From contig JBEKIX010000008.1 in assembly GCA_050011535.1 (NCBI GenBank), positions 16,443 to 80,442 of the forward strand: a stretch of 64,000 bases of DNA, given 5' to 3'. Numbering within the stretch: position 1 is the first letter of the stretch; each line of letters starts with the position of its first letter. The notes beneath the pieces were generated by a model. It was not told the DNA's origin and made no database searches. It saw only the letters and a program-made list of their open reading frames with translations. Made by a program: the position numbers and the translations under genes. Below, in pieces: positions 26,608 to 35,066 of the stretch. Origin of the DNA: JAFNAG01 sp050011535 (GTDB lineage Bacteria > Acidobacteriota > UBA6911).

Positions 26608-27707
26608 ACGTTGAACCGGAAGAGGATCACGTCTCCTTCCTGGACGAGGTATTCTTTTCCCTCCAGGCGTAGAACGCCCTTGTTCCGCGCCGCCTGAAAA
26701 GATTCCCATTGGATCATGTCGTCATAGGAAACCACTTCTGCCTTGATGAAGCCGCGCTCGAAGTCGCTGTGAATAACGCCTGCCGCCTGCTGGGCCGTAG
26801 TGTCTCTGTATATCGTCCATGCACGCACTTCAGGATCGCCGGCAGTATAAAAAGAGATCAACCCAAGCAGGGCATACGATTTTTGAATGATGCGGTCCAA
26901 CCCGCTCGCCGCCAGCCCGAGATCTTCCCTGAATAGATGAGCGTCCTCTTCCGGCAGATTGGCGATCTCCGCTTCAATCTTGCCGCACACAGCCGTGATG
27001 CCGATGCCCGCCTGCGCCGCCAACGACTCCAGCCCAAACTCCCGAGCCACATGGGGAATCTTGGAAACATCCCTGTCGCTCAGGTTCAAAACCAGAAGAA
27101 GAGGTTTTGCGGATAGAAATGTGAACCCCTTCACCCGCTTCTGCTCTTCCTCAGTCAGGATCAGATTGCGCAACGGCTGTTCCTGTTCCAAGGCGGCCTT
27201 GTAACGCAAAAGCACCGCATCTTCCAGCTCGAGCTCGAGGGTTTTGGCCTTTTTCAGATCCTTGGACAGGCGCTCGAGCCGCTTCTCAATGATGGCGAGG
27301 TCGGAAAATATCATCTCGAGTTCGAACAGACCAATATCGCGCAAAGGATCGACGCTTCCTTCGGAGTGGGGGATGTTCTCGTCTTCGAACGAGCGCACAA
27401 CGTGGACGAGCGCATCTACATTTTTGAGGCTGTTCAGGTAAGCGCTCATCTCTCTTGATTCTATGGATTTGCCTTCTCCGCGCGCGAGGCCGGGCAGGTC
27501 GACATACTCCACCGAGGCATACGTGATCTTTTTGGGATGAAAAATTGCGGCCAGCCGATCCAGTTTTGGATCCGGCACTTGGGCAATTCCGATGTGGGCT
27601 TCGCCCCGGCCGCCTCCCCAGGAGGAAGTGTCCACATGACCATAAGTCAATAGATTAAAAATTGTACTCTTTCCGACTAAGGGCAGCCCGACGATCCCTA
27701 CTTTCAC
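26604..27707 (-). CDS. ychF: redox-regulated ATPase/GTPase YchF
   Basis: YchF is an Obg-related P-loop protein with ATP preference that binds ribosomes. The 367-residue protein has G1 GLPLVGKST at residues 7-15, G3 DLPGLARGEGKS, the NLSD (NxxE/D) motif of YchF and the C-terminal TGS domain (EVRAWTIYRDTTAQQAAGVIHSDFERGFIKAEV). The frame is open up to 27866, but a GGGAGG sits just before GTG 27707, which gives the family N-terminus VKVGIVG. I use that start. The stop overlaps the Omp85 gene. Confidence 0.95.
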   Translation of the reverse strand: MKVGIVGLPLVGKSTIFNLLTYGHVDTSSWGGGRGEAHIGIAQVPDPKLDRLAAIFHPKKITYASVEYVDLPGLARGEGKSIESREMSAYLNSLKNVDALVHVVRSFEDENIPHSEGSVDPLRDIGLFELEMIFSDLAIIEKRLERLSKDLKKAKTLELELEDAVLLRYKAALEQEQPLRNLILTEEEQKRVKGFTFLSAKPLLLVLNLSDRDVSKIPHVAREFGLESLAAQAGIGITAVCGKIEAEIANLPEEDAHLFREDLGLAASGLDRIIQKSYALLGLISFYTAGDPEVRAWTIYRDTTAQQAAGVIHSDFERGFIKAEVVSYDDMIQWESFQAARNKGVLRLEGKEYLVQEGDVILFRFNV

Positions 27708-27893
27708 TCGATTCCCTCCCGTGGAAGCGGGGAATAATGTTAGCATGAAAGCACTTTCCTGACATGCTGAGAAATCCCGAGCCAAATCATCAAAAACTTG
27801 GCCGGTGGCCAATAACTTGCTTGAATCTTCATTAAATCTTCCATAGAATCCGCCCAGATTCCTCACGAAAGTTCAAATAATTTAAAAACTTAC

Positions 27894-27923
27894 TTGACAT
27901 AGCAAAAGGGACGGCTCTATTCT
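27894..27923 (+). promoter_or_regulatory. promoter of the dcw cluster (Pmra)
   Basis: A -35 box TTGACA (27894-27899) is followed, after 18 bp, by TATTCT (27918-27923) as the best -10. The predicted start point falls just upstream of or at the MraZ repeats, and the gene downstream is mraZ. Confidence 0.6.
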
Positions 27924-27929
27924 CTGTTT

Positions 27930-27965
27930 GTGGTCAAAAGTGGTCAAAAGTGGTGGTTAGGGGTC
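27930..27965 (+). promoter_or_regulatory. MraZ-binding repeat operator
   Basis: Four direct repeats with exact 10-bp spacing are visible: GTGGTC (27930), GTGGTC (27940), GTGGTG (27950) and GGGGTC (27960). The first spacers are AAAA. MraZ of E. coli and mycoplasmas binds such GTGG/AAAGTG repeats before its own gene. Placement just after the -10 box fits repression of the whole cluster by MraZ. Confidence 0.75.
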
Positions 27966-28035
27966 GTTAAGAACCAGTTTTCCCGGTATGAAGTCGTTCC
28001 TTGAGATAACTCAGCACTAGAGTGGTTAAGGGCCC

Positions 28036-28476
28036 ATGCTCTGGGGAAGCCATCCCGCTAGAATCGATGAGAAATTCCGCCTGAAGATACCGGCGAAGTT
28101 TCGCCGCGACCTGCCTGAGACGGAAGACAATATTTACTTTGTCACGAGCGACAACGGCAAATGCGCCCAGATCTATCCGATTCCAACCTGGGAGCAAATC
28201 TCTGAGAAGCTGCATGCTCCCCCACGCTACTCCAAAGCCAAGCAGAAGCTCCTCAGGAATACCAGTTACTACGGCATGTTGGCGCCCATGGATCTGCAAG
28301 GAAGGATCCTCATACCGCAGACTCTGAGGGAGGATGCGCAGCTCTCAGGGGAGGTTGTCGTGATGGGGAAGCATGACCACCTGGAAGTTTGGAACAACGA
28401 GATGGTCCGTCGAAGCATGCAGGAAGAGCCTCTGACCGACGAAGATCGCGATGAGCTGGCAGCGCAGGGAGTTTGA
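28036..28476 (+). CDS. mraZ: transcriptional regulator MraZ
   Basis: The 146-residue protein holds two SpoVT/AbrB-like half domains: PARIDEKFRLKIPAKFR near residues 7-23, and YYGMLAPMDLQGRILIPQTLRE near residues 78-99, each with the conserved D-x-K/Q-G-R type turn. MraZ forms rings that bind repeats in front of its own operon, and such repeats are present upstream. It is the first gene of the dcw cluster, 19 bp before rsmH. Confidence 0.95.
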   Translation: MLWGSHPARIDEKFRLKIPAKFRRDLPETEDNIYFVTSDNGKCAQIYPIPTWEQISEKLHAPPRYSKAKQKLLRNTSYYGMLAPMDLQGRILIPQTLREDAQLSGEVVVMGKHDHLEVWNNEMVRRSMQEEPLTDEDRDELAAQGV

Positions 28477-28495
28477 TTCTAGAGGGTAGTGACTC

Positions 28496-29479
28496 ATGGT
28501 AAGAGCCATTTCGCAGGTCGGCATGACATACAATCCGTCCAACAGCTTCGCACACGAGCATGTGCCGGTGATGCGCGAGGAAGTACTTGACCTGCTCCAG
28601 TGCGGGCCCGGAGGAGTATTTGTCGACGCAACCCTGGGCCCGGGCGGGCATGCCTGGGCCATCCTCGAGCGCATACAGCCCGGAGGATTGCTGATCGGGC
28701 TGGATCGTGACGGAGAATCGCTAGAGAGGGCCCGACAGCACCTGCAGCCTTTCTCGGACTGTTCCCGCCTGCTGCACGAGAATTTCAAGAATCTCCCGCT
28801 GGTTCTCAACAACCTGGGGATCGAGCCGATCGACGGCATCCTGGTGGACCTCGGGGTCTCTTCCTACCAGCTCATGCACCCGGAGCGGGGATTCAGTTTT
28901 CAGAGCGACGACATGCTGGACATGCGCATGGATCGGACGCAACGTCTGACGGCTGCTGACCTGGTCAACGATCTGTCGGCAGAGCAGCTCGCCGACGTGA
29001 TCTATCGCTACGGTGAGGAGCGCTGTTCCCGCCGCATCGCCGCGGCCATAGTCGCCGCGCGCGAGCGGGCACGAATAACTCGCTGTTCGCAACTCGCCTC
29101 GATCGTCAGGCACGCGATGGGAAACAGGGGGCCGCGCACGATTAACCCCGCCACAAGGACTTTTCAGGCACTGCGCATTGCGGTCAACCAGGAGTTGGAC
29201 GGCCTGGAGGAATTCCTTATCAACGCCCTTTCGTTCATTCGGCCGGGGGGCAGGCTGGCGGTTCTTTCGTTTCACTCTCTGGAAGACCGCATCGTGAAGC
29301 GATCCTTCCGCATGATGTCGGGCTACTGCGTATGCGAGCGTCCGGCTGAATTGTGTACCTGCCCGCGCCAGGCGCGCGCCCGATTGGTTCCACCCCGTCC
29401 ATGGACGCCCAGCGATGCCGAGCTGGCCACAAATCCACGCGCACGAAGCGCGAAGCTGAGAGGGCTGGAGCGGATTTAG
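28496..29479 (+). CDS. rsmH: 16S rRNA (cytosine1402-N4)-methyltransferase
   Basis: RsmH methylates C1402 in the decoding centre. The 327-residue protein has HEHVPVMREEVLDLL, the SAM motif VDATLGPGGHAWAIL, GIEPIDGILVDLGVSSYQL and the C-terminal FHSLEDRIVKRSFR. The start ATG at 28496 has a GAGGG before it; ATG 28523 is possible. Order mraZ-rsmH-ftsL is standard. Confidence 0.96.
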   Translation: MVRAISQVGMTYNPSNSFAHEHVPVMREEVLDLLQCGPGGVFVDATLGPGGHAWAILERIQPGGLLIGLDRDGESLERARQHLQPFSDCSRLLHENFKNLPLVLNNLGIEPIDGILVDLGVSSYQLMHPERGFSFQSDDMLDMRMDRTQRLTAADLVNDLSAEQLADVIYRYGEERCSRRIAAAIVAARERARITRCSQLASIVRHAMGNRGPRTINPATRTFQALRIAVNQELDGLEEFLINALSFIRPGGRLAVLSFHSLEDRIVKRSFRMMSGYCVCERPAELCTCPRQARARLVPPRPWTPSDAELATNPRARSAKLRGLERI

Positions 29480-29529
29480 ACATTCGGTTTTTCCGAGACG
29501 ATCGCCTCATTTTCGAGGGAGCTGAGACT

Positions 29530-29967
29530 ATGATGACGGATTGGTCGGCGGACGTGGAAACGCGGAATTACCGCATTCTCCACAGCACAGATGCACGCAA
29601 CCTGCGGGATCTCCTTGCCTGTGTGCTCTGCTTCCTCCTGATTGCGAGTTCCCTCTTCGGATACCTGTGGATCAGGAGCCGCATCGTGAGCTTGGGATAT
29701 TCCCTTCAGCAGTCCAAGGACATGGAAGAATCCCTGGTCCGCGTCCAGAACAGCCTGATTCTGGAGGAGGAGACGCTCAAGTGCCCCGAGCGCATTGACT
29801 TCATTGCGCGGAACGATCTGGCTATGGAGCCGCTGGGACCTTACCAGAGAGTGGTGCTGAGATTTCGTGAGATCGGAGCGGATTCTCCAGCCGGCCTGGT
29901 ACTGGCCAATATCGGGCGCACGGATACCCAGCTGAGGAGACCCGCCGCGCACAATTCCAACAATTGA
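29530..29967 (+). CDS. ftsL: cell division protein FtsL
   Basis: The 145-residue bitopic protein has a short cytoplasmic part, one membrane helix near residues 30-50 (LACVLCFLLIASSLFGYLWI) and a periplasmic coiled coil (VSLGYSLQQSKDMEESLVRVQNSL). The end pattern ERIDFIARNDLAMEPLGPYQRV is FtsL-like. FtsL joins FtsB/FtsQ and activates FtsWI. The frame is open from 29353 within rsmH, but GAGGGAG lies 7 bases before ATG 29530. Identity comes from topology plus position between rsmH and ftsI. Confidence 0.83.
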   Translation: MMTDWSADVETRNYRILHSTDARNLRDLLACVLCFLLIASSLFGYLWIRSRIVSLGYSLQQSKDMEESLVRVQNSLILEEETLKCPERIDFIARNDLAMEPLGPYQRVVLRFREIGADSPAGLVLANIGRTDTQLRRPAAHNSNN

Positions 29968-29969
29968 CG

Positions 29970-32075
29970 ATGACCGAACAATGGAAGCGGTCCAATCCGG
30001 TAAGAGTCACCCTCGTGATTGGCGGAATCTTCCTGTGGAGCGGCATCATCATCGGACGCCTGGCACAACTCCAAATACTTCGCCATGATGCGTTTGTACA
30101 GCTGGCGATGGAACGCCAGCAAATGACACGGGCCATTCTCCCACCTCGCGGCGTGATCTATGACGCTCACATGGATGAGCTGGCCACGAGTGTCACGGTG
30201 AGCACCGTGGCCGCAAATCCCCGCACGATCACGGATAAAGCCGGCGCCGCGCAGAGTCTTGCCTCCATACTGAACCTTGACCCGAAGGAATTGGCCGCGC
30301 ACATGAACAATTCAGCGCGCCAGTCTTTCATATTCGTGAAACACAGGATCGATCCCAAGGACGAAGCGCGTGTCGCGGCCCTTGGAATCGATGGCGTGTA
30401 TCTGATGGAAGAGAGCATGCGTGTTTACCCGAACCGCGAACTCGCGAGCCAGACACTCGGCTTCGTTAACATGAACGGTGAAGGCGGTGCGGGAATCGAG
30501 ATGCAATACGACCGGCTTCTCAAAGGGACGCCGGGGCAGATCTCATTCGACGTGGATGCGCACCGCCGTTCCTTCCGCGGCCAGGTGGAAAAGCCGCCTG
30601 TCCAAGGACACTCTCTGGTGCTGAGCATCGACCGATCGATTCAGTACATCGCGGAGCGAGAGCTTTCCGCCGGGGTCATCGATGCCGGAGCCGCTCATGG
30701 CGTGGCGATCGTGATGGAGTCTGATACCGGCAAGATTCTGGCGCTCGCGGGTTTCCCGAATTTCAACTGCAATACCTATAATGAATCAGCGCCCGAACTC
30801 TGGCGCGACCGCGCGATTTCGGATTTCATCGAACCTGGTTCGACGTTCAAGGTGGTGGTAGCGACTGCTGCCCTGGAAGCCGGGTTGACGCGGCCGGACG
30901 AACCAATCGATTGCCAGATGGGTTCCATGCTGGTCGGCAGGCACGTCTTCCATGATCACAAGCCCTACGGCGTCCTGACCTTCGACGAAATTCTCGAATA
31001 TTCCTCCAACATCGGCGCCGCTAAACTCGGACTCCGTCTGGGCGAGAAACGGCTGTACGAGGCCCTTCGGACCTTCGGTTTCGGCACAAAAACCGGTATC
31101 GATCTGCCGGGTGAGATTGTGGGCCTGGTGAGGGACCCGCAACAATGGTCGGGCCTTTCTGTAGCGGCGATCTCGTTTGGCCAGGAGGTGGGCGTTACCT
31201 CCATGCAGATTCTGACTGCCATCAACGCAATCGCCAACGGAGGCATCCGGGTACGTCCTTCCGTCGTGGACCGCATCATCGATCAAAACGGAAACCTGGT
31301 AAAAATAAACGAGCCTGAGGGAACGCGCATCATGCGGCCTGAGACTGCCGCTGCGGTGCGCGATGCCTTCGAGGGCGTGGTCCTGCGTGGAACAGGCAAG
31401 CAGGCGGCGCTGGAGGGTTACCGGGCCGCCGGGAAAACCGGTACCGCCCAGAAAATCGTCGGCGGTCATTATTCCAATTCCAAGTACGTGGCATCCTTCA
31501 TTGGCTTTGCGCCCTTGCCTCGACCGCGCATCGCCGTGCTCGTGCAGATAGACGAACCCAAGGGGGCCATTTACGGCGGCGACGTCTCCGCCCCCGTCTT
31601 CCGCAAGATCACACAGGAGGCGCTGCTTCAACTTCACATTCCTCCGGACCCCACGCTGCCGCTGAAGATTCAGAAGATCGACTCCAGGATGGCTGCCGAT
31701 TCGGCGGATTTTCTCCCTAACGCCACGCCGATCCTTCCTCTCATGGCTCCTCCGGAAAAACACGAAGGCGTAAATCCGGACGGCACGATTACCGTTCGCG
31801 CGGAATCGTTCAGCGTTACGGTCCCGGACTTTTCCGGCATGTCGAAGCGTAGCGTGGCCCTTCTGTGCAAAGATTTAGGAATCAGGATTCAGACCTCTGG
31901 AGCCGGCATCGCAGTCTTCCAACTTCCACCAGCGGGAACGCGGATTGCGGGGGGGGATTCGTGCGCCGTAACCTTCGCGCGCAGCAAACCGGCCACGATA
32001 CCGAAACTCACCCCCGCCCCGCACCTTCCCGTCGCTGGCCCTGAACTGAGTGCACGAGCGCGGGGCAAACGCTGA
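29970..32075 (+). CDS. ftsI: septal peptidoglycan transpeptidase FtsI (PBP3) with PASTA domain
   Basis: This class B penicillin-binding protein of 701 residues has an N-terminal anchor (residues 11-30), a dimerisation domain and a transpeptidase domain. The active-site motifs are S291-T-F-K294, S345-S-N347 and K489-T-G-T492. After residue 600 a PASTA-like domain follows (VTVPDFSGMSKRSVALLCKDLG). The start may be the TTG at 29964, overlapping the ftsL stop, or the ATG at 29970; I use the ATG. It crosslinks septal peptidoglycan together with FtsW, encoded downstream. Confidence 0.95.
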   Translation: MTEQWKRSNPVRVTLVIGGIFLWSGIIIGRLAQLQILRHDAFVQLAMERQQMTRAILPPRGVIYDAHMDELATSVTVSTVAANPRTITDKAGAAQSLASILNLDPKELAAHMNNSARQSFIFVKHRIDPKDEARVAALGIDGVYLMEESMRVYPNRELASQTLGFVNMNGEGGAGIEMQYDRLLKGTPGQISFDVDAHRRSFRGQVEKPPVQGHSLVLSIDRSIQYIAERELSAGVIDAGAAHGVAIVMESDTGKILALAGFPNFNCNTYNESAPELWRDRAISDFIEPGSTFKVVVATAALEAGLTRPDEPIDCQMGSMLVGRHVFHDHKPYGVLTFDEILEYSSNIGAAKLGLRLGEKRLYEALRTFGFGTKTGIDLPGEIVGLVRDPQQWSGLSVAAISFGQEVGVTSMQILTAINAIANGGIRVRPSVVDRIIDQNGNLVKINEPEGTRIMRPETAAAVRDAFEGVVLRGTGKQAALEGYRAAGKTGTAQKIVGGHYSNSKYVASFIGFAPLPRPRIAVLVQIDEPKGAIYGGDVSAPVFRKITQEALLQLHIPPDPTLPLKIQKIDSRMAADSADFLPNATPILPLMAPPEKHEGVNPDGTITVRAESFSVTVPDFSGMSKRSVALLCKDLGIRIQTSGAGIAVFQLPPAGTRIAGGDSCAVTFARSKPATIPKLTPAPHLPVAGPELSARARGKR

Positions 32076-32086
32076 GGCACCATGCC

Positions 32087-33589
32087 ATGCTGCTGCAGGA
32101 ATTGATACGCCGGATTCCAGGGCTTGCCATCGAGGTCGATCCTCAGGTGCGGATCCGTGGCATATCCTACGATTCACGCCGGGTAGCCGCGGGCGACCTG
32201 TTCATTGCCATCAAAGGAGAAAAGACGGACGGGGCACTGTATGTCCAGGAGGCGGTGGCTAGGGGAGCAGTCGCCGTGGCCGTCGATCGCGACGTCGCCC
32301 TAGGACCTGCGTTCCCTGTCCTCGTGGTGCCGGACGCTCGAAAGTTTCTCGCGGAGGCCTCCTGCGCTCTTTTTTCGGACCCAGCCTCCCGCTTCCAGCT
32401 CGTCGGGATCACAGGAACCAACGGCAAGACCACCACTTCCTATCTCGTGGATGCGATCTTCCGGCGGGCTGGTTTGCGATCCTGTGCGATCGGCACGATT
32501 GAGATGAGAATCGGCGATCAGCTGTTTCCAAGCACGCACACGACCCCTGAAGCCAGCGACCTGACTGCATTTCTCGATCAGGCGCTGCGTGCCGGATGCA
32601 CGCATGGGACCCTGGAAGTATCATCTCACGCCCTGATTCTCAAGCGGGTCTACGGCGTCCATTTCTCGGTTGGAGTGTTCTGCAATCTGACACCGGAGCA
32701 CCTCGACTTTCATCATGACATGGAGTCATATTACCAGGCCAAGCGCATCCTGTTCACTGAAGAGGGCGCCAACAGCGTCCGGTTCGCGGTGATCAATGCA
32801 GACGACACATATGGGCAGCGCCTTATGTCGGAGGTGCTGATCACCACTGTGAGTTATGGGTTCGCCACAAATGCCGATGTCCGCGTTCTCGATTCCCGAT
32901 TGCGGATGGACGGCACTTCCCTTCATCTTGCGACCGCTTATGGCGAGTTGCACATCGAGACTCGCCTCGTCGGTCGTACGAACATCTACAACATAATGGC
33001 TGCCGTCGGAGCAACCCTTAGCCTGGGCATCAGCCTGCAGCACGTCCGCGAAGGAATCGAATCGCTCAGCGGCGTCCCCGGACGGCTGGAACTTGTTCGT
33101 TGCGGCCAGGATTTTACGGTAATTGTCGATTATGCCCATACGCCGGATGCCCTGGAGAAACTTCTCTTGACGGTCCGGCAATTGACGGATGGCCGCATGA
33201 TCACCGTCTTCGGTTGCGGCGGAGACCGGGATCGCAAGAAGCGCCCCATGATGGGCGTGATCGCGACCAGACTGAGCGATTTCGTCGTCGCCACCTCCGA
33301 CAATCCTCGCAGTGAAGACCCCCTGAGGATTCTGGCGGAGATCGAGCCCGGGCTTAAGCAAGGCCGCGCTCCCTATCGCCTTCTGCCTGACCGGCGGGAG
33401 GCCATCCGCACCGCGTTGGCCATGGCGCGCAAAGACGACGTTGTACTCCTTGCAGGCAAGGGACACGAAAATCACCAATGGATCGGTACGCAATCCTTCT
33501 CTTTCGACGATCGAGTAGTGGCTCAAGAGCTCATTCACGAACTGCGAAACGCACAAGGAGACCGAGACTGTGGCGAGTTACATCAATAA
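32087..33589 (+). CDS. murE: UDP-MurNAc-tripeptide synthetase, meso-DAP type
   Basis: MurE adds the third residue of the stem peptide. The 500-residue protein has the ATP loop GITGTNGKTTT near residues 106-116 and EVSSHAL in the central domain. In the C-terminal domain the DNPR motif (ATSDNPRSEDP near residues 403-413) marks meso-diaminopimelate as substrate, fitting a Gram-negative wall. The end of the gene overlaps the murF start by 20 bases. Confidence 0.96.
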   Translation: MLLQELIRRIPGLAIEVDPQVRIRGISYDSRRVAAGDLFIAIKGEKTDGALYVQEAVARGAVAVAVDRDVALGPAFPVLVVPDARKFLAEASCALFSDPASRFQLVGITGTNGKTTTSYLVDAIFRRAGLRSCAIGTIEMRIGDQLFPSTHTTPEASDLTAFLDQALRAGCTHGTLEVSSHALILKRVYGVHFSVGVFCNLTPEHLDFHHDMESYYQAKRILFTEEGANSVRFAVINADDTYGQRLMSEVLITTVSYGFATNADVRVLDSRLRMDGTSLHLATAYGELHIETRLVGRTNIYNIMAAVGATLSLGISLQHVREGIESLSGVPGRLELVRCGQDFTVIVDYAHTPDALEKLLLTVRQLTDGRMITVFGCGGDRDRKKRPMMGVIATRLSDFVVATSDNPRSEDPLRILAEIEPGLKQGRAPYRLLPDRREAIRTALAMARKDDVVLLAGKGHENHQWIGTQSFSFDDRVVAQELIHELRNAQGDRDCGELHQ

Positions 33590-35066
33590 CCCGACGGTAC
33601 ACGACCGGAAATATGGCGGCATGCGGTCTGCAATGGACATTTTGATGGATCTGGTTATGGCTCACATGACGGTGACACAAGTGGAAGAAGTAACCGGGGG
33701 AGTCCTGGTTTCGGGACCAAAGGGGGCTTCCCTGTCGGGAGTTTCGATCGACACCCGCACGCTGCGCCCATCCGACCTTTTTTTCGCGATTCGCGGCGCG
33801 CGCAACGACGGCCATGACTTCGTGCCGGCAGCGCTCCGGCAAGGGGCTTGCGGAGCCGTCGTTGACGTCCATTACGAGATTCCGGAGGGAATTCCCGCCA
33901 ACAAGATCCTCCTGCGCGTAGCTGACACCCACGAGGCGCTGAAGGATCTGGCAGCCGACGTGCGCAGGCGCTGGCATGGCAGTCTCGTCGGCATTACCGG
34001 CAGCATGGGCAAGACGACCACGAAGGAATTCATGGCCCAAGTCCTGCAGACGGAATTCAGCGTTTATCGCTCTCCCGGAAACTACAACAACCTTTTCGGG
34101 TTGCCGCTCGCCCTCTTCGGCCTGAGCCCCGACGATCACATCGGCATTTTCGAAATGGGAATGACCGCGCCGGGTGAAATCGCGGAGATGTGCCGCATCG
34201 CACTCCCCGACGTGGGCGTGATCACAAACGTCGCTCCCGTTCATCTCGAGTTCTTCGATTCGGTCGAGGCCATCGCGCGCGCGAAGGGCGAATTGGCAGA
34301 AGGAATCGCTGCCGGGGGAACCTTGGTTTACAACGCCGACGATCCGCTCGTTCGCAAGATTGCCGCGCGCCATACCGGTGACCGGATCTCCTTCGGTTTT
34401 TCCGCAGACGCCGATATCCGCGCTGAGGATGCCGAAGTGACAGGCCTGATGGAGACCCGATTCCGCCTGATTTGCGAAGGCGCGGAACGGCGCGTGATTA
34501 TTCCTCTTTGCGGCGCGCATTTCGTCATGAACGCACTCCCCGCGGTCGCCCTCGCACGCCGCTACACGATTGATCCCGGGCAGATCGTAGAAAGCTTGCG
34601 GCATCTGCGCCAGGCGCAAATGCGCGGCCAAGTTCTGCACTTCCGGGAAGGGTTCACCGTCATCGATGATTCCTACAACTCGAACCCGCGTGCGCTGATG
34701 CTGATGATCGACGTCCTGGTGCAGGTTCCACGCTATTTGCGGCGCATCCTCGTCGCGGGAGAAATGCTCGAGCTCGGGAAGGATTCTGAGGAATTGCATC
34801 GCCAGTGCGGAAAGCTCGCGGCTGAAAGCGGAGTGGATGTCATCGTGGGAGTGCAGGGCGCAGCGCGCGAAATCACGAAGGGCGCGGCGGCTGCCGGCAT
34901 GTCGGAGACCCAGATTCATTTCTTCACAGAAATCGATCCGGCCATCGATTTCGTTTATCGAAACGTCCAGCCGGGGGATCTGTTGCTCATCAAGGGATCG
35001 CGTGGTATCCATCTGGAAAAGATGGTCCAGGCCTTGCGCTCGGGATATGCGGAGATGATGGGCTGA
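33570..35066 (+). CDS. murF: UDP-MurNAc-tripeptide-D-Ala-D-Ala ligase
   Basis: MurF adds D-Ala-D-Ala to the UDP-MurNAc tripeptide. The 498-residue protein carries GITGSMGKTTTKEF near residues 141-154, NYNNLFGLPLALF, the EMGMTAPGEI block and DDSYNSNP. An AAGGAG lies before the GTG at 33570 inside murE, so I keep this start. It gives about 30 residues before the usual N-terminus (MTVTQVEEVTGG); ATG 33657 or 33666 are alternatives. It overlaps mraY by one base. Confidence 0.94.
   Translation: MASYINNPTVHDRKYGGMRSAMDILMDLVMAHMTVTQVEEVTGGVLVSGPKGASLSGVSIDTRTLRPSDLFFAIRGARNDGHDFVPAALRQGACGAVVDVHYEIPEGIPANKILLRVADTHEALKDLAADVRRRWHGSLVGITGSMGKTTTKEFMAQVLQTEFSVYRSPGNYNNLFGLPLALFGLSPDDHIGIFEMGMTAPGEIAEMCRIALPDVGVITNVAPVHLEFFDSVEAIARAKGELAEGIAAGGTLVYNADDPLVRKIAARHTGDRISFGFSADADIRAEDAEVTGLMETRFRLICEGAERRVIIPLCGAHFVMNALPAVALARRYTIDPGQIVESLRHLRQAQMRGQVLHFREGFTVIDDSYNSNPRALMLMIDVLVQVPRYLRRILVAGEMLELGKDSEELHRQCGKLAAESGVDVIVGVQGAAREITKGAAAAGMSETQIHFFTEIDPAIDFVYRNVQPGDLLLIKGSRGIHLEKMVQALRSGYAEMMG

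Larger units (their letters stand above)
27708..28035. other. divergent regulatory gap between ychF and mraZ
   Basis: This 328-bp stretch has no convincing gene. Its right part (27894-27965) holds the mraZ promoter and repeat operator, listed separately. The left half is AT-richer than its surroundings, and I see no further defined site there apart from the ychF ribosome binding site at its edge. Confidence 0.7.
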
